Of a stretch of 64,000 nucleotides of DNA, positions 34,750 through 47,800 are shown piece by piece. Below the pieces are notes generated by a model, which saw only the letters and a list, made by a program, of their open reading frames with translations, had not been told where the DNA came from and did not search any database. The stretch comes from Cydia pomonella (Eukaryota > Arthropoda > Insecta > Lepidoptera > Tortricidae): positions 26,487,477-26,551,476 of the forward strand of contig NC_084707.1 of the NCBI RefSeq assembly GCF_033807575.1. The letters are read 5' to 3'. Within the stretch, counting starts at the first letter, position 1. Each line of letters starts with the position of its first letter. The position numbers and the translations under genes were made by a program.

Positions 34750-36039
34750 CGAGGGCTGCTATTTATATATCCGGAAACCGGGATTACAATCTTCTTAAAT
34801 AGTATATTTGACCTCCATGGTAAAATTTGAACTTTTTTAAGTACTGGCCGGTATATTTTTTCTTTCTTATTAACGCTAGTGTTTTGTTTTTGACGGGTTT
34901 TAAATGTCATCTCGCTGCAAGAATGGAACTCACTCGTAAAAATATTCGTTCTATGATTTATTATGATTTTCGGCGTGGTTTAACGCAACAACAGTGCATA
35001 GATCAACTAACTTCAACTTTTGGTGATGAAGCTCCATCTAAAACTACTGTGTATCACTGGTTTAGTGAGTTCAATCGTGGACGTAGTATGCTTACGGACG
35101 AAGTTAAGGCAGGACGCCCGAAATCGGTCGTAGTACCACAAAATATTGAGGCTGTTCGAAAACTTATAATGGACGACCGACATGTTACGTACCGCGAGAT
35201 AGAGGCGACTCTGGGTATTTCTATGACTAGCATTAATAGCATATTACATGATCATTTAGCTGTAAAAAAAATTTGTTCGCGTTGGATACCGCACAACTTA
35301 ACTAAGGAGCAAAAAGATGCTCGCGTCGAATGGTGCAATAAAATATTATAAAAATATAACCGTGGTGACTCAAAGGCCGTTTATAACATCTATACAGGTG
35401 ACGAATCCTGGATCTATGCATACGATCCCGAAACGAAGCAACAATCAACGGTATGGGTGTTTCAAAATGAGCCGAACCCTACGAAAGTTACTCGTGCAAA
35501 AAGTACATTGAAACAAATGGTGGCCTGCTTCTTCGGTATTAATGGCCATGTAGCTACAGTGCCACTAGAAAACCGTAAAACGGTTAATTCAGATTGGTAC
35601 ACGACCATTTGCTTACCGGAAGTATTTGAACAAATTCGTAAAACTAACCAGCGACGAAGAATCATTCTTCATCATGACAATGCCAGCTGTCATACGTCAC
35701 GCGAAGCAACTCTATTTTTGGAAGGTCAAAATGTGGAATTAACGGGTCATCCGCCGTACAGCCCTGACTTGGCACCCAATGATTTTATTTATTTCCCAAT
35801 ATAAAAAATAAATTACGCGGTCAACGATTTTCGACCGCTGAAGATGCTGTCGACGCATTCAAACAACACGTTATGGAGGTACCTCAGGCGGAGTGGCAGA
35901 AGTGCTTCAAAAATTGGTTCACACGAATGCAAAAGTGCATAGATCATCAAGGGGAATACTTTGAAAAACGATAAAACCATTTTCAGCCGTGTACGTTTGT
36001 TTGTTTTTTTGTTTCCGGATATATAAGTAGCAACCCTCG
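34750..36039 (+). mobile_element. Full-length but decayed mariner inserted in the LINE
   Basis: Inverted ends (CGAGGGCTGCTATTTATATA and its counterpart) match at 27 of 29 positions, flanked by TA at 34748-34749 and 36040-36041. It is 1290 bp long. LINE sequence continues on both sides (…GTCCATGCT before; GCTATCGCTAACTC after), so the mariner is younger than the LINE. Confidence 0.92.
34923..35974 (+). pseudogene. Mariner transposase pseudogene
   Basis: From MELTRKNIRS the reading contains the helix-turn-helix part (TVYHWFSEFNRGR) and all three catalytic aspartates: TGDESWIY, HHDNASCH and SPDLAPND, with 34 residues between the last two (D,D34D). Two lesions are seen: an in-frame TAA at 35349-35351, and a one-base loss in a T run near 35783 that moves the last 55 or so codons out of frame, after which it ends at YFEKR. 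Compared with the mariner at 1877-4598 it belongs to a different lineage (different ends and N-terminus). Confidence 0.9.
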
Positions 36040-36089
36040 TATGCTATCGCTAACTCTGAGCTTAGGTCTCTCACCATAGATCCCACATC

Positions 36090-36320
36090 CACATATCAGC
36101 TTTATAAGGCGCAGGTCCGCCCACTTATGGGCCACTGCTCCATCTGCCGGCAGGTACCACAGTACCAGCACCTCCCTTCAGACCGCATCCAACGGAGCGC
36201 TACTCTAATTTTCGGCTCCTAACGTATTTCAGATCGGCTTGACTCCTCGTTGCGTAGAGATGTAGCCTGCATCCAGCTTTACATCACGCTTTGTATTTGT
36301 AATGTAAAGTTTGACTACTT
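36090..36320 (+). mobile_element. Small LINE ORF2 fragment
   Basis: Plus-strand reading LYKAQVRPLMGHCSICRQVP, then LPSDRIQRSATLIF and SLRRDVACIQLYITLCI, resembles the post-RT region of Jockey/CR1-like LINEs. Its tail motif (AGCTTTACATCACGCTT) reappears inverted near 33000. Short and broken. Confidence 0.55.
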
Positions 36321-36362
36321 TAATAATTAAAAAACCTAAGTTTGTGATTTTGGTCAGATATT

Positions 36363-38192
36363 AAAGGGTCTAGCAGGCTAAGCGAACAAGAAGTGCCCCC
36401 AACGACGGATTTTGTCGATATTTCTGGTAGTGTACTGTTAGGTCCTAAGGACCCTCCATGCTTAACATCAGACCTCGATTCTCTTTGTTTGCGAGTTATT
36501 CAGGATAACGTAAAATAATTAGGGTATCATTGAAAGTGTCATATTTTATAAACGATTCAAGTTACGTGAACCAAACAAAATTATATTTGATAACAATAAA
36601 AAAAACTACAAAATGCATATTTTTTACCAGCATCCTGTCCTTAAACTTCATTGCAAAAAATAAAAATATTTTTTTCCTTCCAATTTTTTTTTTACTTTTC
36701 GCGGAGGTACACCTCCAAAAAAAAATGCATAAGTAGCCACTAATTCCCACTACATACACATATAAAAATATTTGCACAAATGTTCGTGCTTCATGTCAAA
36801 AAAAAAAACGATTCTCCAATAAGTAGTCACTGGCATTATATGTACAGATAGAAGTACATGAACGATGACGTGTCAGCTTTAATAACATCTGACACATAAT
36901 ATTATCTGCATTTGTTTTTTGCATTTTGTAGTGGAAAATGGAAAACATTAAGTGCAGGTCTTGTAAAAAAAACATTAAAAAATATACGTGGGAAACAAAA
37001 ATGCATAGAAACAGAGCAAGAGGCTGATTTATATAGCAAATGCACTAATATGTTAATTTGCATAAATGATTTATTGTGTGGTAAGTGTCGGCTTTTAGTG
37101 TATAAACATAAAGCAGTAGCATCAACTTCTGCGAGTACATGCACAACAATTGTTTAAAGAACTTTATTTCTCAAAAGAAATTTTACATTTCACTTAATGA
37201 GAATATATACTAAATCAAAAGTAAATCAGTGAGCATCGCAAGTTATACAAAACAAACAAAAATAATAACTAATTGGACTAAGACTTTTTTGTTACAATAA
37301 TTAATAGTAGCACACTGCAGGTAGCACTATAAAAGTCCAGAGACTTACACTTAAAATACAATTGGCGATGCTGGCTCTGCGTTTGCAACCTACTGCTTTA
37401 TGTTTTGGCGATGCTGGCTCTGCGTTTGCAACCTACTGCTTTATGTTTATAAATACACTAAAAGTCGACACTTACCACACAATAAATAATTTATGCAAAT
37501 TAACATATTACTGCATTTGCTATATAAATCAGCCTCTTGCTCTGTTTCTATGCATTTTTGTTTCCCACGGATATTTTTTAATGTTTTTTTACAAGACTTG
37601 CATTTAATGTTTTCCATTTTCCACTACAAAATGCAAAAAACAAATGCAGATAATATTATGTGTCAGATGTTATTAAAGCTGACACGTCATCGTTCATGTA
37701 CTTCTATCTGTACATATAATGCCAGTGACTACTTATTGGAGAATCGTTTTTTTTTGACATGAAGCACGAACATTTGTGCAAATATTTTTATATGTGTATG
37801 TAGTGGGAATTAGTGGCTACTCATGCATATTTTTTTTGGAGGTGTACCTCCGCGAAAAGTAAAAAAAAAATTGGAAGGAAAAAAATATTTATATTTTTTG
37901 CAATGAAGTTTAAGGACAGGATGCTGGTAAAAAATATGCATTTTGTAGTTTTTTTTATTGTTATCAAATATAATTTTGTTTGGTTCACGTAACTTGAATC
38001 GTTTATAAAATATGACACTTTCAATGATACCCTAATTATTTTACGTTATCCTGAATAACTCGCAAACAAAAGAGAATCGAGGTCTGATGTTAAGCATGGA
38101 GGGTCCTTAGGACCTAACAGTACACTACCAGAAATATCGACAAAATCCGTCGTTGGGGGCACTTCTTGTTCGCTTAGCCTGCTAGACCCTTT
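36363..38192. repeat. 1.83-kb palindrome (foldback element), arms about 760 bp
   Basis: Arm 36363-37119 and arm 37433-38192 are inverted copies differing at only scattered bases and short indels. Both ends read AAAGGGTCTAGCAGGCTAAG. The 313-bp spacer contains a 42-bp direct repeat (GGCGATGCTGGCTCTGCG at 37364 and 37406). No target duplication is clear. It could be a foldback transposon or a local inverted duplication. It contains one small zinc-ribbon-like ORF in the right arm and its frameshifted twin in the left. Confidence 0.93.
37447..37617 (-). CDS. 56-aa cysteine-rich ORF in the palindrome (putative zinc-binding)
   Basis: Minus-strand ATG at 37617-37615 gives 56 residues with CKSC near the start and CGKC near the end, plus three single cysteines, a spacing compatible with a treble-clef or zinc-ribbon fold. 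The matching segment of the left arm (from about 36938) has one extra A in an A run and is frameshifted, so only this arm keeps the frame open. It may be the N-terminal exon of a lost transposase. Whether it is expressed is unknown. Confidence 0.3.
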   Translation of the reverse strand: MENIKCKSCKKTLKNIRGKQKCIETEQEADLYSKCSNMLICINYLLCGKCRLLVYL

Positions 38193-38648
38193 GAAATTAA
38201 CGCCTCGATCCTTGAACAGAGCCAGGATTCGACTCGTGACCCTTATACTAGTGTCACTTTGACTCGACGCACAGAATGAAAATCGAAATACCGTAACTCG
38301 GTGTCATTGAAAAAAAAATTGAGAAAGTTTGGATTCACGTTTTGCACATTTACCTCAATGCCACCGACACAGCATGTCGGCCACTACTTACTGACAGGTA
38401 ACATCTCACTTAAAACTAAATCCACTCCCATTATTTACAAACAAATTAACTAAAGATTAAACGATTCCCGCGAACACACAAAAGATCTTTCAATCACAAG
38501 GGTTTTCATTTCATGAAATAAATATCGGAATAACATACCTTATATACAAAACGAAACTCCACTTACACGAAATTATGAGTATGAGTGAAATAATAAATAA
38601 ATATAAGCGGTGCAATACCCAAATCATCTTAAATACTACAGGAAAAAG

Positions 38649-39005
38649 CCGGCAAAATATGTACATAGATGAAACTTTGTTTTGTATCTTTATCTTGGTA
38701 CTAAAAATGAGGAACTGCCGAGTCCTATCATAATTTAGGGGTCCGACCCCCTTTTCGGGGGTATGTGGGTAGGTGGAAGGGGGGTTCATTTCAAACATGC
38801 ACATTTTACAAACTAGGCAAGTGAGGCGTTATTTCCGTGTCATTTTTTGCGCTGAATCGAATGAAACCATAATCATACCTGCACATACCCCCCTAAAAGG
38901 GGGTCGGACCCCTTAAACTTTGATAGGATTCGGCAGATCCTCATTTCTAGTGCCAAGATAAAGGTCATAAACAAATTATTATCGATGTACATATTTTGCC
39001 GCCAA
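38649..39005. repeat. MITE-like inverted-repeat element, about 355 bp
   Basis: Arms of about 125 bp (38649-38780; 38878-39005) share GGCAAAATATGTACAT, TTTATCTTGG, GGGGTCCGACCCCCTTTT and GGGGGTATGTG in inverted order with moderate divergence. No ORF. Confidence 0.75.
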
Positions 39006-40258
39006 GTTGCCATATTTAGTCTTATTTTACCTGTACTAAAACCTAAGTGCATTATGAATTTTGAAACATACTTTCTTACAATTTATCAACATCGTGCACG
39101 TTATATTCGCAAAGACACAAGGTCAAGCTTCGCATGAATACAATACAATCTGATCTAACTTGAATGATTCTAGAATAGTAATTACAAATAATAAATGCTC
39201 AATACCTCTGCACTGTAAGTAACCGCATTTGTGTAACGTTAGTAGCGTCCTGACCGACCGACTAACCGCTACCCCTAGGCGCCGTACATAATGTAAAACG
39301 ACATATGGGACATATATATTCGTCGTCGACAACTAACCAGTCATATGTATGTCAACCTTATTGTAACAAGATAGGGCCTGCCGATGGACATCAGTGCTGG
39401 TATTGATACACCATGTATACAGGAATTACCGTCAAACGTGGCAAAGTTACCTTCTGTGGTAATTTTACCATATAGTATTACTTAATAGATACCTAAATAT
39501 ATAATTTATAATATACGTTTGATGGTACTTTATTATTAGATAATTCTTACAACGGCAAAACTGGTTTCACATTAGGTTTGGATTCTGAATACACAAATGC
39601 ACTTCAGCAATATAACTCACGTTAACTGACCCTCTTGACCATCGCGTCGGTGGACCTTATCTCGTTGGAATAAGGTGGAAGAACGATCAGGGAATTGTCA
39701 CAGCGATAGCAGATACACCGACTATATAGCAATGTAATTTTTGTTATGAGAGCTATACACTGATTATCTCTCGGCAATTAACGAAATTACATTTCTCAAT
39801 TTATTTATATCTAAAAGAAATATTTAATGAGGAATGAAATTAAGTGAGGTACCCTACACAATCACTAATTAGTATCAAATTAAATATCACATGTTGATAG
39901 AATACAATACAAGCGGAAAATTTAAAATTCATATCGCTAATTATCAAGGAATATTCTACAAAATATAATTAATTTCGACATCAATATTCTCATTTGGTAA
40001 CAGTTTTAGCCTCCAATCATTATTGTTTCCAGTGGGTCATTAGTTGTTCAACTGTTAACTATTTATAACTTCTTATACCTAATGTTCTCTTCGTTCTGTT
40101 TCGCGCGAGAAATGACTTTGTTATCGCCAGCCTTACGTCTACGCATAGCTTGCCACCAACTTGTAATGATCCCCACTACACTATACACTAAAACGTCCTT
40201 TCATTCACAATCAAATTGTCGTCCGCTCCGGGCATCGTTACCGACGCCAAGTCTCAAC

Positions 40259-40462
40259 CAGGGATCGGAAACCGGTATTTTTTGTATGGGAACGAAAACG
40301 GTATTTTTTCGTTCTTTGTTAATTACTTCATTTCTAATTAGGCAATCTAATAATACGAAGTCGTTATCTGAAAACACAACTGAGTCCTACATTTAGAGTA
40401 TAAAATAAACCGAAATATATGGTTATTTCGATGTTTTTGCAAAAAACCGGTTCCGATCCCTG
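40259..40462 (-). mobile_element. hAT-type MITE, copy 2, with 8-bp target duplication
   Basis: 204-bp inverted copy of 25136-25338, with ends CAGGGATCGGAAACCGG and CCGGTTCCGATCCCTG. It is flanked by GTCTCAAC at 40251-40258 and 40463-40470. Different duplications at the two copies prove independent insertion. Confidence 0.93.
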
Positions 40463-41843
40463 GTCTCAACACTCAGTAATAAGTAAAGTCTTAACCTAGC
40501 TGATGGATGAACATGAAACTAGCACGATTCTATTTTAATATAATAATATTATTATACTGCAGAACTCCATCACAGAATTACCCACATCATTTTAACATGT
40601 GTACTACAGTTTAGTACATATTTGGGTGAATCAACTTTTTTTGTTTTGTTGCACAGTTTGTTTGAAGAGACGTTGTATGTCGTTCTATTAACATGCTTAG
40701 TAGGGGGCCATGGACATTGGTTATAACGACCACAAAAACGCAAGTTTAATACATTTAAGTACCATAAAATCAGTATTTCAATGAACTTTTGTCCCCTGGA
40801 CAACTAATCGTAACCATGGCAACGAGTGACGCTAACAAGTTGATTCTCCCATTTGCAAGATTTTTTAGATTCATGTTTACAATATGCTTACAGTTCGTGT
40901 ATCGTAAGTAATCGTTACCATTCCTAATTAGCATATTTTTTAAGCTTATATTTATAAGGCATTTATATTTTGTCAAAGTGGCTAATTCTGTGTTCTAAAC
41001 TTAAAATGTATACGAGAAGCGATTATTCAACATTTCATTGGTGTGGATGGTGTATATTAACGAACATAGAGTTCCCTCGTCAACGATTGTAAACGTCATC
41101 CGTGTACAAACTTCATAACAAGCATAACAAGTTACAATATGTACAAGAAAAGAAACTCTTAAGTCTAGAAAGTTTGATACATGATTCTGTTTCAGCACTT
41201 AGCAAGTGACACCAATAACTTACAAACGTCATATTTCTCGTTAATTGTGTATCCAGAAACATGTTATGTTGTGGATTTTTTCCGATATATTCAAAAAAGT
41301 ATAATTTTTCAAAAAAAAAACGTATTCATAAATAAATAAATAAAATTAGACATCATCGTTAAAGTGTATTTCTCATAAGTCGATCGGTTCACTCGCCTCA
41401 GTACTGATGTAATCGGAATCAATAAAAAACTTGTAAATCATCAGTTTTGTTCAAAAATGTTGATTACAAAGAAATTATCGAGTCGAATTTCGAAATTAGT
41501 ATGTATAACCCGACAGATTAACAGACACGCCTCGTTTGGTTCGTCAAACGTCGACAAGTCAAACTTTACGATAGTACGAGCCGAAGAGAGGGAAATGTAG
41601 GACGTAGCGTTTTCAGTTCGTTTCGCGTACAAATACTTCAAGTCAATCGTATCGACGGGACTAAACTCGCGGATAGTATAAGATCAAATATTATTGCCGT
41701 ACCTAAAGTGAGTCGTCTAGAGAAAAACATAGTATTATAAATAATAGTTTTCGAGTCGGACGTCAGTTTCGATTATTCACATTCGCAAAGGGAAGGAGGG
41801 GGCCGCGCTAGAGCCGGAACACGACGAAGGGATAGGCGTGGCG

Positions 41844-44800
41844 CTACCTGTTGAAGAGGTCGGGGCGGTAGAGCACGTAGACGCCGAGCAGCGCGGCGGC
41901 CGCGGCCAGCAGCGCGCGCCGCGGCAGCGCCGGCGCGTAGCGCCGCACCGTGCGCTGCCGGGGAACACCGACACGTTAAACCTCCTGGAGCTCCGGTCTC
42001 CTCGGGTGGCGGTGCCGTCGTGTAGCGCCCGTAATATTACGCATGTTCCTTTAATCACCGCCCTCTAGGAAACCGCGCCACTGTTTACACGGACGACGAT
42101 CTAGTGACGTCGTTCCACCGCCGTATTACGGCCGCTATACGAGGGCACCGCTATCCTAGAAAACCGGAACTTGAGACCCCGCGTACAATTTTTTGTACAT
42201 ATCGTCGGGGATAGTGCAATATCGCGCAACTAACAAAGTCGAAAGAATTCGAAATTCAAACAATGTCCAAGGTAATTGGACCTCCCTGCATTTGTTAGTT
42301 ACGCGGTATTGCACTATCCCCGACGATATTCCAAAATCTACTTTGAACTTTGATAGAGTAACTAAAGGTTCCAAAATCAAAAACAAAACAAACGCTTCTG
42401 GGTCTCGAGAGGGTTATAAAAGCTACATTTGATTATGTTTATGTAAGTTTTACCATTAAGTATGGCATCACTCTACGGGGCGATGTCGACAGACAGTCCG
42501 AGCAGTGAACTACCTGTATGCGCACGGCGAGCGTCGGGTTCCGCGCGGCGGCGGCGGCGGCGCGGCGCCGCTTCAGGCGCTCCTCGTCCAACAAACGCTG
42601 CTCTTCTCTGTGATCAAAACGGGAATTATGTATTGACGAAATTGTAAGGGACACTGAGCACCCCCACTTTTTTTATACCTCATTATTCATTTCAATTTAT
42701 ACAACAAAGTACCAAACATTCCGACCCACATCGAGGGCCGACCGGTAAGTATAACAAAATAGTTGAGTCCGCCTGCGCTATACTCACTCCCTCCTCTCGA
42801 GCGCGTCGACCTCGGGCTCCAGGTCGGCGGGGTCGTTCTCGTCGTACAGAGTCTTCGCCGTCGCCAGGATCTCCTCGAACGGCAGGTCGTCCGGCAGCTG
42901 AAACAGAAACGACACTTGACTTATTGTCATTAGTGGCCGTGTAAAATATAGACCGTGCGAACCCCCATGGTCTCACCGTTATGAAAATTGAAACAAAAAC
43001 TGAATCCACAAAATGAATTCAACACAATTATCGAATCGACTCACAAAATATAATAAAATAATAAAGACAAACAGACGTACAAAATATTTTTTGGCAAACG
43101 GAGGCCTTAAGTATGCAAAGAATGACACGTTATACAATGTGCAATATGCAGAAATAACTGACCCTCGAAAGCAGGCAGTGCAGCATGGCCATGTCCGCGT
43201 CGCAGGCGTGCACCTCGCGGCGGCGGTGCAGCACGACGGCGGCGGTGACGTAGACGGGGAACAGCGGCGGCGCGCACAGGAAGTAGTCGTACAGGCGCAC
43301 CACGTCGGCGTAGCGGTTCAGCGAGTGCCCGAACCACGTCAGGTACCACGGCAGCGCGAACATCGTGCCCACACCCGCTCTGCCTCACACACACATTAAA
43401 CGTTACGATTGTTTGCCAGTCATCTTTTTTATCCTACATCGGTGGCAAACAACCATACGGCCCTCCTGGTGGTAAGCAGTCTCCGTAGCGCATGTACGCC
43501 TGCAATTCGAGGGGTTTACATGAGCGCGTGGCCGACCCTAACACCTCTGAGCTCTTAGCCTTACTCACCGGCAGGAATACAACACTATAAGTAAGGTCTA
43601 GTGTTATTGGACTGCGATTTTCTGTATGGTGGAGGAACTTCCCCAGTTGGGCTCTGCTCAATAGGGCACCTAGGTATATATATTTAAACATTTCGGGGAT
43701 CTCGGATCGGCTCTAACGATTTCGATGAAATTTGCTATATGAGGGTTTTCGGGCGGCGAAAAATCGATCTAGCTAGGTCGTATCTCTGGGACAACACGCA
43801 TTTTTGAATTTTATACATTTTCCGAGCAAGGCTCGGTCTTCCAGATATTAAAAGCCTATATTGCATAGGTACGATGGCCCACACTGTTAACTGTCCATCG
43901 GTGGACCTTATTACAAAAGGCATAAGGTCCACCGGTGGACAGTTAAGAGTGTTGCTGTTTGTACAATACCTATGCTTTTGTTCATATTTAAGTTAAAAAT
44001 TGATTCAAACCTAAACTATGCTTAACGCATATAGTAAAAAAAAGGATAATATTTTTTACTAAACACACCTTAAACGAAAAGATTAGGTACTCTGCCAAAT
44101 GAAAATCGTCCAATAATAATTCTGCTAATTTACACAGAAGCGAACTGAACTGTATGTGAACCGAGAGTCTGCGTAACGTTAGTCGACCAAAAGTTACATC
44201 TACAAATGAATCACTCTGCGAAACAATGTTCGGCGAATCGTTGTCTGCGAATCGATAATCTGCGAATTAATTGTCGGAGAATCATTAAGTACCCATTATT
44301 TAGAATATGTAATCATTATGGCAGTGTATACTAGACGAAGTATAAATATACCGTAAAACCATTATACCAAGAATAACATTATGTATGTCGTTGATTAGGC
44401 AACATAGCAGTATGCTTTTTATTACGTTATTCAAAATGACGATATATCAAACTAATTATATTCAAAGTTATAATATAAAATGTAGTGTATCCCTCTGGGG
44501 TGCCGTAGGATAACAACAATAACAATAAGCGTCTATAGACTGTGTAATAGCAAAAATTAATTTTAGTTTCGAAATCAACTATGACAAATGAAAATAATTT
44601 CTGTACAAAAAGTAATGATATCCCATCAAAAACATAAATGTGTAATGAGAGCTAATTTCAATATTATTAATATGCGTTTTTGTTGACTTCGCCGGCAAAA
44701 GAATTGAGTTGAGATATATATGGGTGGCAAGTTCTAATTCAATTGGGTTTCAGTTTTTATACCAAAAAAACTATTTTTTTGAAAAGTAACATAGACAAAC

Positions 44801-47800
44801 ATAATACAGCACATATGTTAAAACTAGCCATGTCAAATCCTGGACTTTAATTACATCCCAAGTGAGCTAGAATTTGGCACACATATAGGTCTCAATTTAA
44901 CAACGACGCATGTTCTTAATATTGAACTTAGCTCTCATTTCACATTTATGTTTTTGATGGGATATCATTTTATCCATAATTGACCACATTTCATTTTTAT
45001 AACACCTGAAATTTTACATACATTTACATACTTCCTGAACACTGCAATATATTTATATAAATTTAATTAAAAAATTAAAATGAATTATCGCTTATTACAA
45101 GAAATACAAAAGAATAGAAATAAAGTTGTAATTTTACCAATTCTACGGCACACTAGGTGAAATGCCTTTGCCATTCGCCACAAGAAAAAAATTACTGTCA
45201 TACTCATAATATTGGATTTGACATTGTCAATTAAATGCGACGTATTGATTTAAATTCAAAACAAAGAGAAATTTATTTACATAATTAAGTTACTATCCAC
45301 TAATTATGAATCGATGAGGTACTCATATATACTCCTCCAAAGTATACCAAGTATTGTCTCTTCCGTTACCTACTGCAAAAATAATTCATCGAAGATATCA
45401 GATAAAAATAATAAATCTATTTATTGACAATAACAATATACATAATGGATATATACAGATGAATACTATAACTAGCTTATATCTAAAAGAGGCCCTTGAG
45501 GCATTGTACCAAGGATGCTGGCGGCATTTCCTCGTTGTATCGCAATACTGATACGTTGTGCGAGGAAGCCGCCAGCTCTTCGGTCACCAGTTACGTCAAC
45601 CAGACGTTTCGCGATTTCTCCAAAAAACTTGTGCGCGCTGGGACCCCATGGACCTAGAGTTTCAACGCCAAAAGGTACAAAATGGTACTCTCTACCGAGG
45701 CTCTTATATTTATTACGTTTCAAAATTTCGGCGCTTTCCGCCGCTGCGCCCGCTTTTACATTAGTCCGTTGGAGGTGGGACGGTGCCAGTGTGTCTACGC
45801 AGGTAGCATCCCACACTAACATCCGTCCCAAGCTCCAAGGAACCAAGGACACCCCATCAGGCCTCTTGCCATCATCCCTGATAATGCCAGTTGGCTCAAG
45901 AAGAGCAGGCACATTGATGGTGGCAAGAGATCGACGGATTATGTCATTAAGCGACGCATGTCTTGAAAAACGACCTGCACTTTTTTGACAAGATAATCCG
46001 TGGTGTCCCAGTCGGTCCACGTCCGTGCCACAAGAGCATATATGTGGCGTACATACCGAAACCCCGAGTCGCAAACCAGTCGCCAGTCTTAGGGAGGTCG
46101 GATCCAAGAAAGTACCAGTATTAGGTGAAGGATGGGCATGTAGCCAGTAGCCGGCTTCCCGGGCTCCGACCGCCAAAAGTCTCGCGTGATCTGGACCCGT
46201 ACAGTTGTTTAGAAGAGTATTGTAAGTTAAATCACAGTAAATATTATCCCAGCTCCTTTGTGATTTTGGGTTGTCTGGAAATTGTTTGCCCGGGCAAGCA
46301 ATTTTAAAAGCATTTTTAGCATCCTCAAAGCCCGTAATCTCATAGTTTGTGGGCAAAGCCCTTAAGATATTTCCTATGAGACCAGACGTGCTATTAATGG
46401 ATGCCAAAAAGGCTGGGGAAGCCACACTGGAAATTTTGCGAATTCCTAAACCTCCGAACCGAATAGGGAGGGACGCTTGAGACCAGGAAGGCTCACTCAG
46501 CTGAATGTTTAGAATCGTCTCTATACTAATTTTGATCAAATCGTCTATAGGCGACAATAAATTTTGATGTTTCCAAAAAGGACAGCAGCGGAGCACATAT
46601 GTAAATTTAGGGACAAAAAGACAGAATTTCAGAATCACAAGAGCATAATGAGGGCTAATTTCGAGTAAACTATTCGTGTGACTTTTGAATTTAGATATAG
46701 AGTTAGAAACATAATCAGGAAAAGATTCTTCAAATATAGGAGAACCCAGGAGGCAAAGAGAATCCTTGTCTACCAATTTTATATTAGGAGCCAGATCGTC
46801 AAATTTGGGTTTTAAGTCGGTCAAAGTACAAGAAGATTTGTGAATAAAGAGTTCGCATTTGCTGAAATTCAAATCTAAACCAATATTTTCGAAACTGCTC
46901 CTAACAAAAGACAAATCAGAGAGCACAGTATTCACGTCGCCTCCTAGGGTTCCGTCGTCTAAGTACCAGACGTTGAATTTTGATTTTAAATTTTTAATAA
47001 TTGGATTTATAGCCAAACTAAAAATTGCTGGCCCGAGAGGGTCACCCTGCTGACAACCAACCTCAGAAGATAATTCATGTGATTTGTACATTAATTTAGA
47101 CGAGTCTGAATAACAAAAGAAAAGGTAATTGTACAGTTCCGGAATTTTGTCCTTAACTTCTGTCAGCAAAGTGTCCCTATTAACCGAATTAAAAGCATTT
47201 TAACGTCAATTTTGACTACAATTTCACAATCATCGAATGAAAGGTAGGTCCTTAGGGCATGGACGGCTGCCTCGCACCCACCTTTCGTGCCAAAACCTAG
47301 CTGTACTGGTTCAAAAAGGGACTGCAATTTTGATCTAAAGTGTCTAACCGCAATTTTTGATGCCAGACGTCGTAAAGTAGACCCCACCGCAATGGGTCTC
47401 ACCCCTCCGTCCTTTTTGGTTTGGTCAGATAAATATTTAATTTAATTTAAAAGTGGAAAAAATTACTGTTTTGGGTGAGACTTAAACTCACGGCCTCTGA
47501 ATAAGTCTCACCCAAGACAGTAATTTGAACTCACGGCCTCTGAATAAGTCTCACCCAAGACAGTAATTTGAACTCACGGCCTCTGAATAAGTCTCACCCA
47601 AGACAGTAATTTGAACTCACGGCCTCTGAATAAGTCTCACCCAAGACAGTAATTTGAACTCACGGCCTCTGAATAAGTCTCACCCAAGACAGTAATTTGA
47701 ACTCACGGCCTCTGAATAAGTCTCACCCAAGACAGTAATTTGAACTCACGGCCTCTGAATAAGTCTCACCCAAGACAGTAATTTGAACTCACGGCCTCTG

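Larger units (their letters stand above)
29068..41843. other. Gene-poor repeat island between phospholipase and TBC1D20-like genes
   Basis: No host exon could be supported here. 29068-31950 is AT-rich sequence with the phospholipase 3' flank, a (CT)n microsatellite at 31303-31329 and a C-run near 31485. 32200-38200 is almost all mobile elements, listed separately. 38200-41840 holds one inverted-repeat element, a hAT MITE and otherwise unremarkable AT-rich sequence including the TBC1D20-like 3' flank. Confidence 0.6.

Noticed and set aside
41838..42068. Plus-strand ORF opposite the last TBC1D20-like exon
   Set aside because: GC-rich shadow of the minus-strand exon encoding the membrane anchor.
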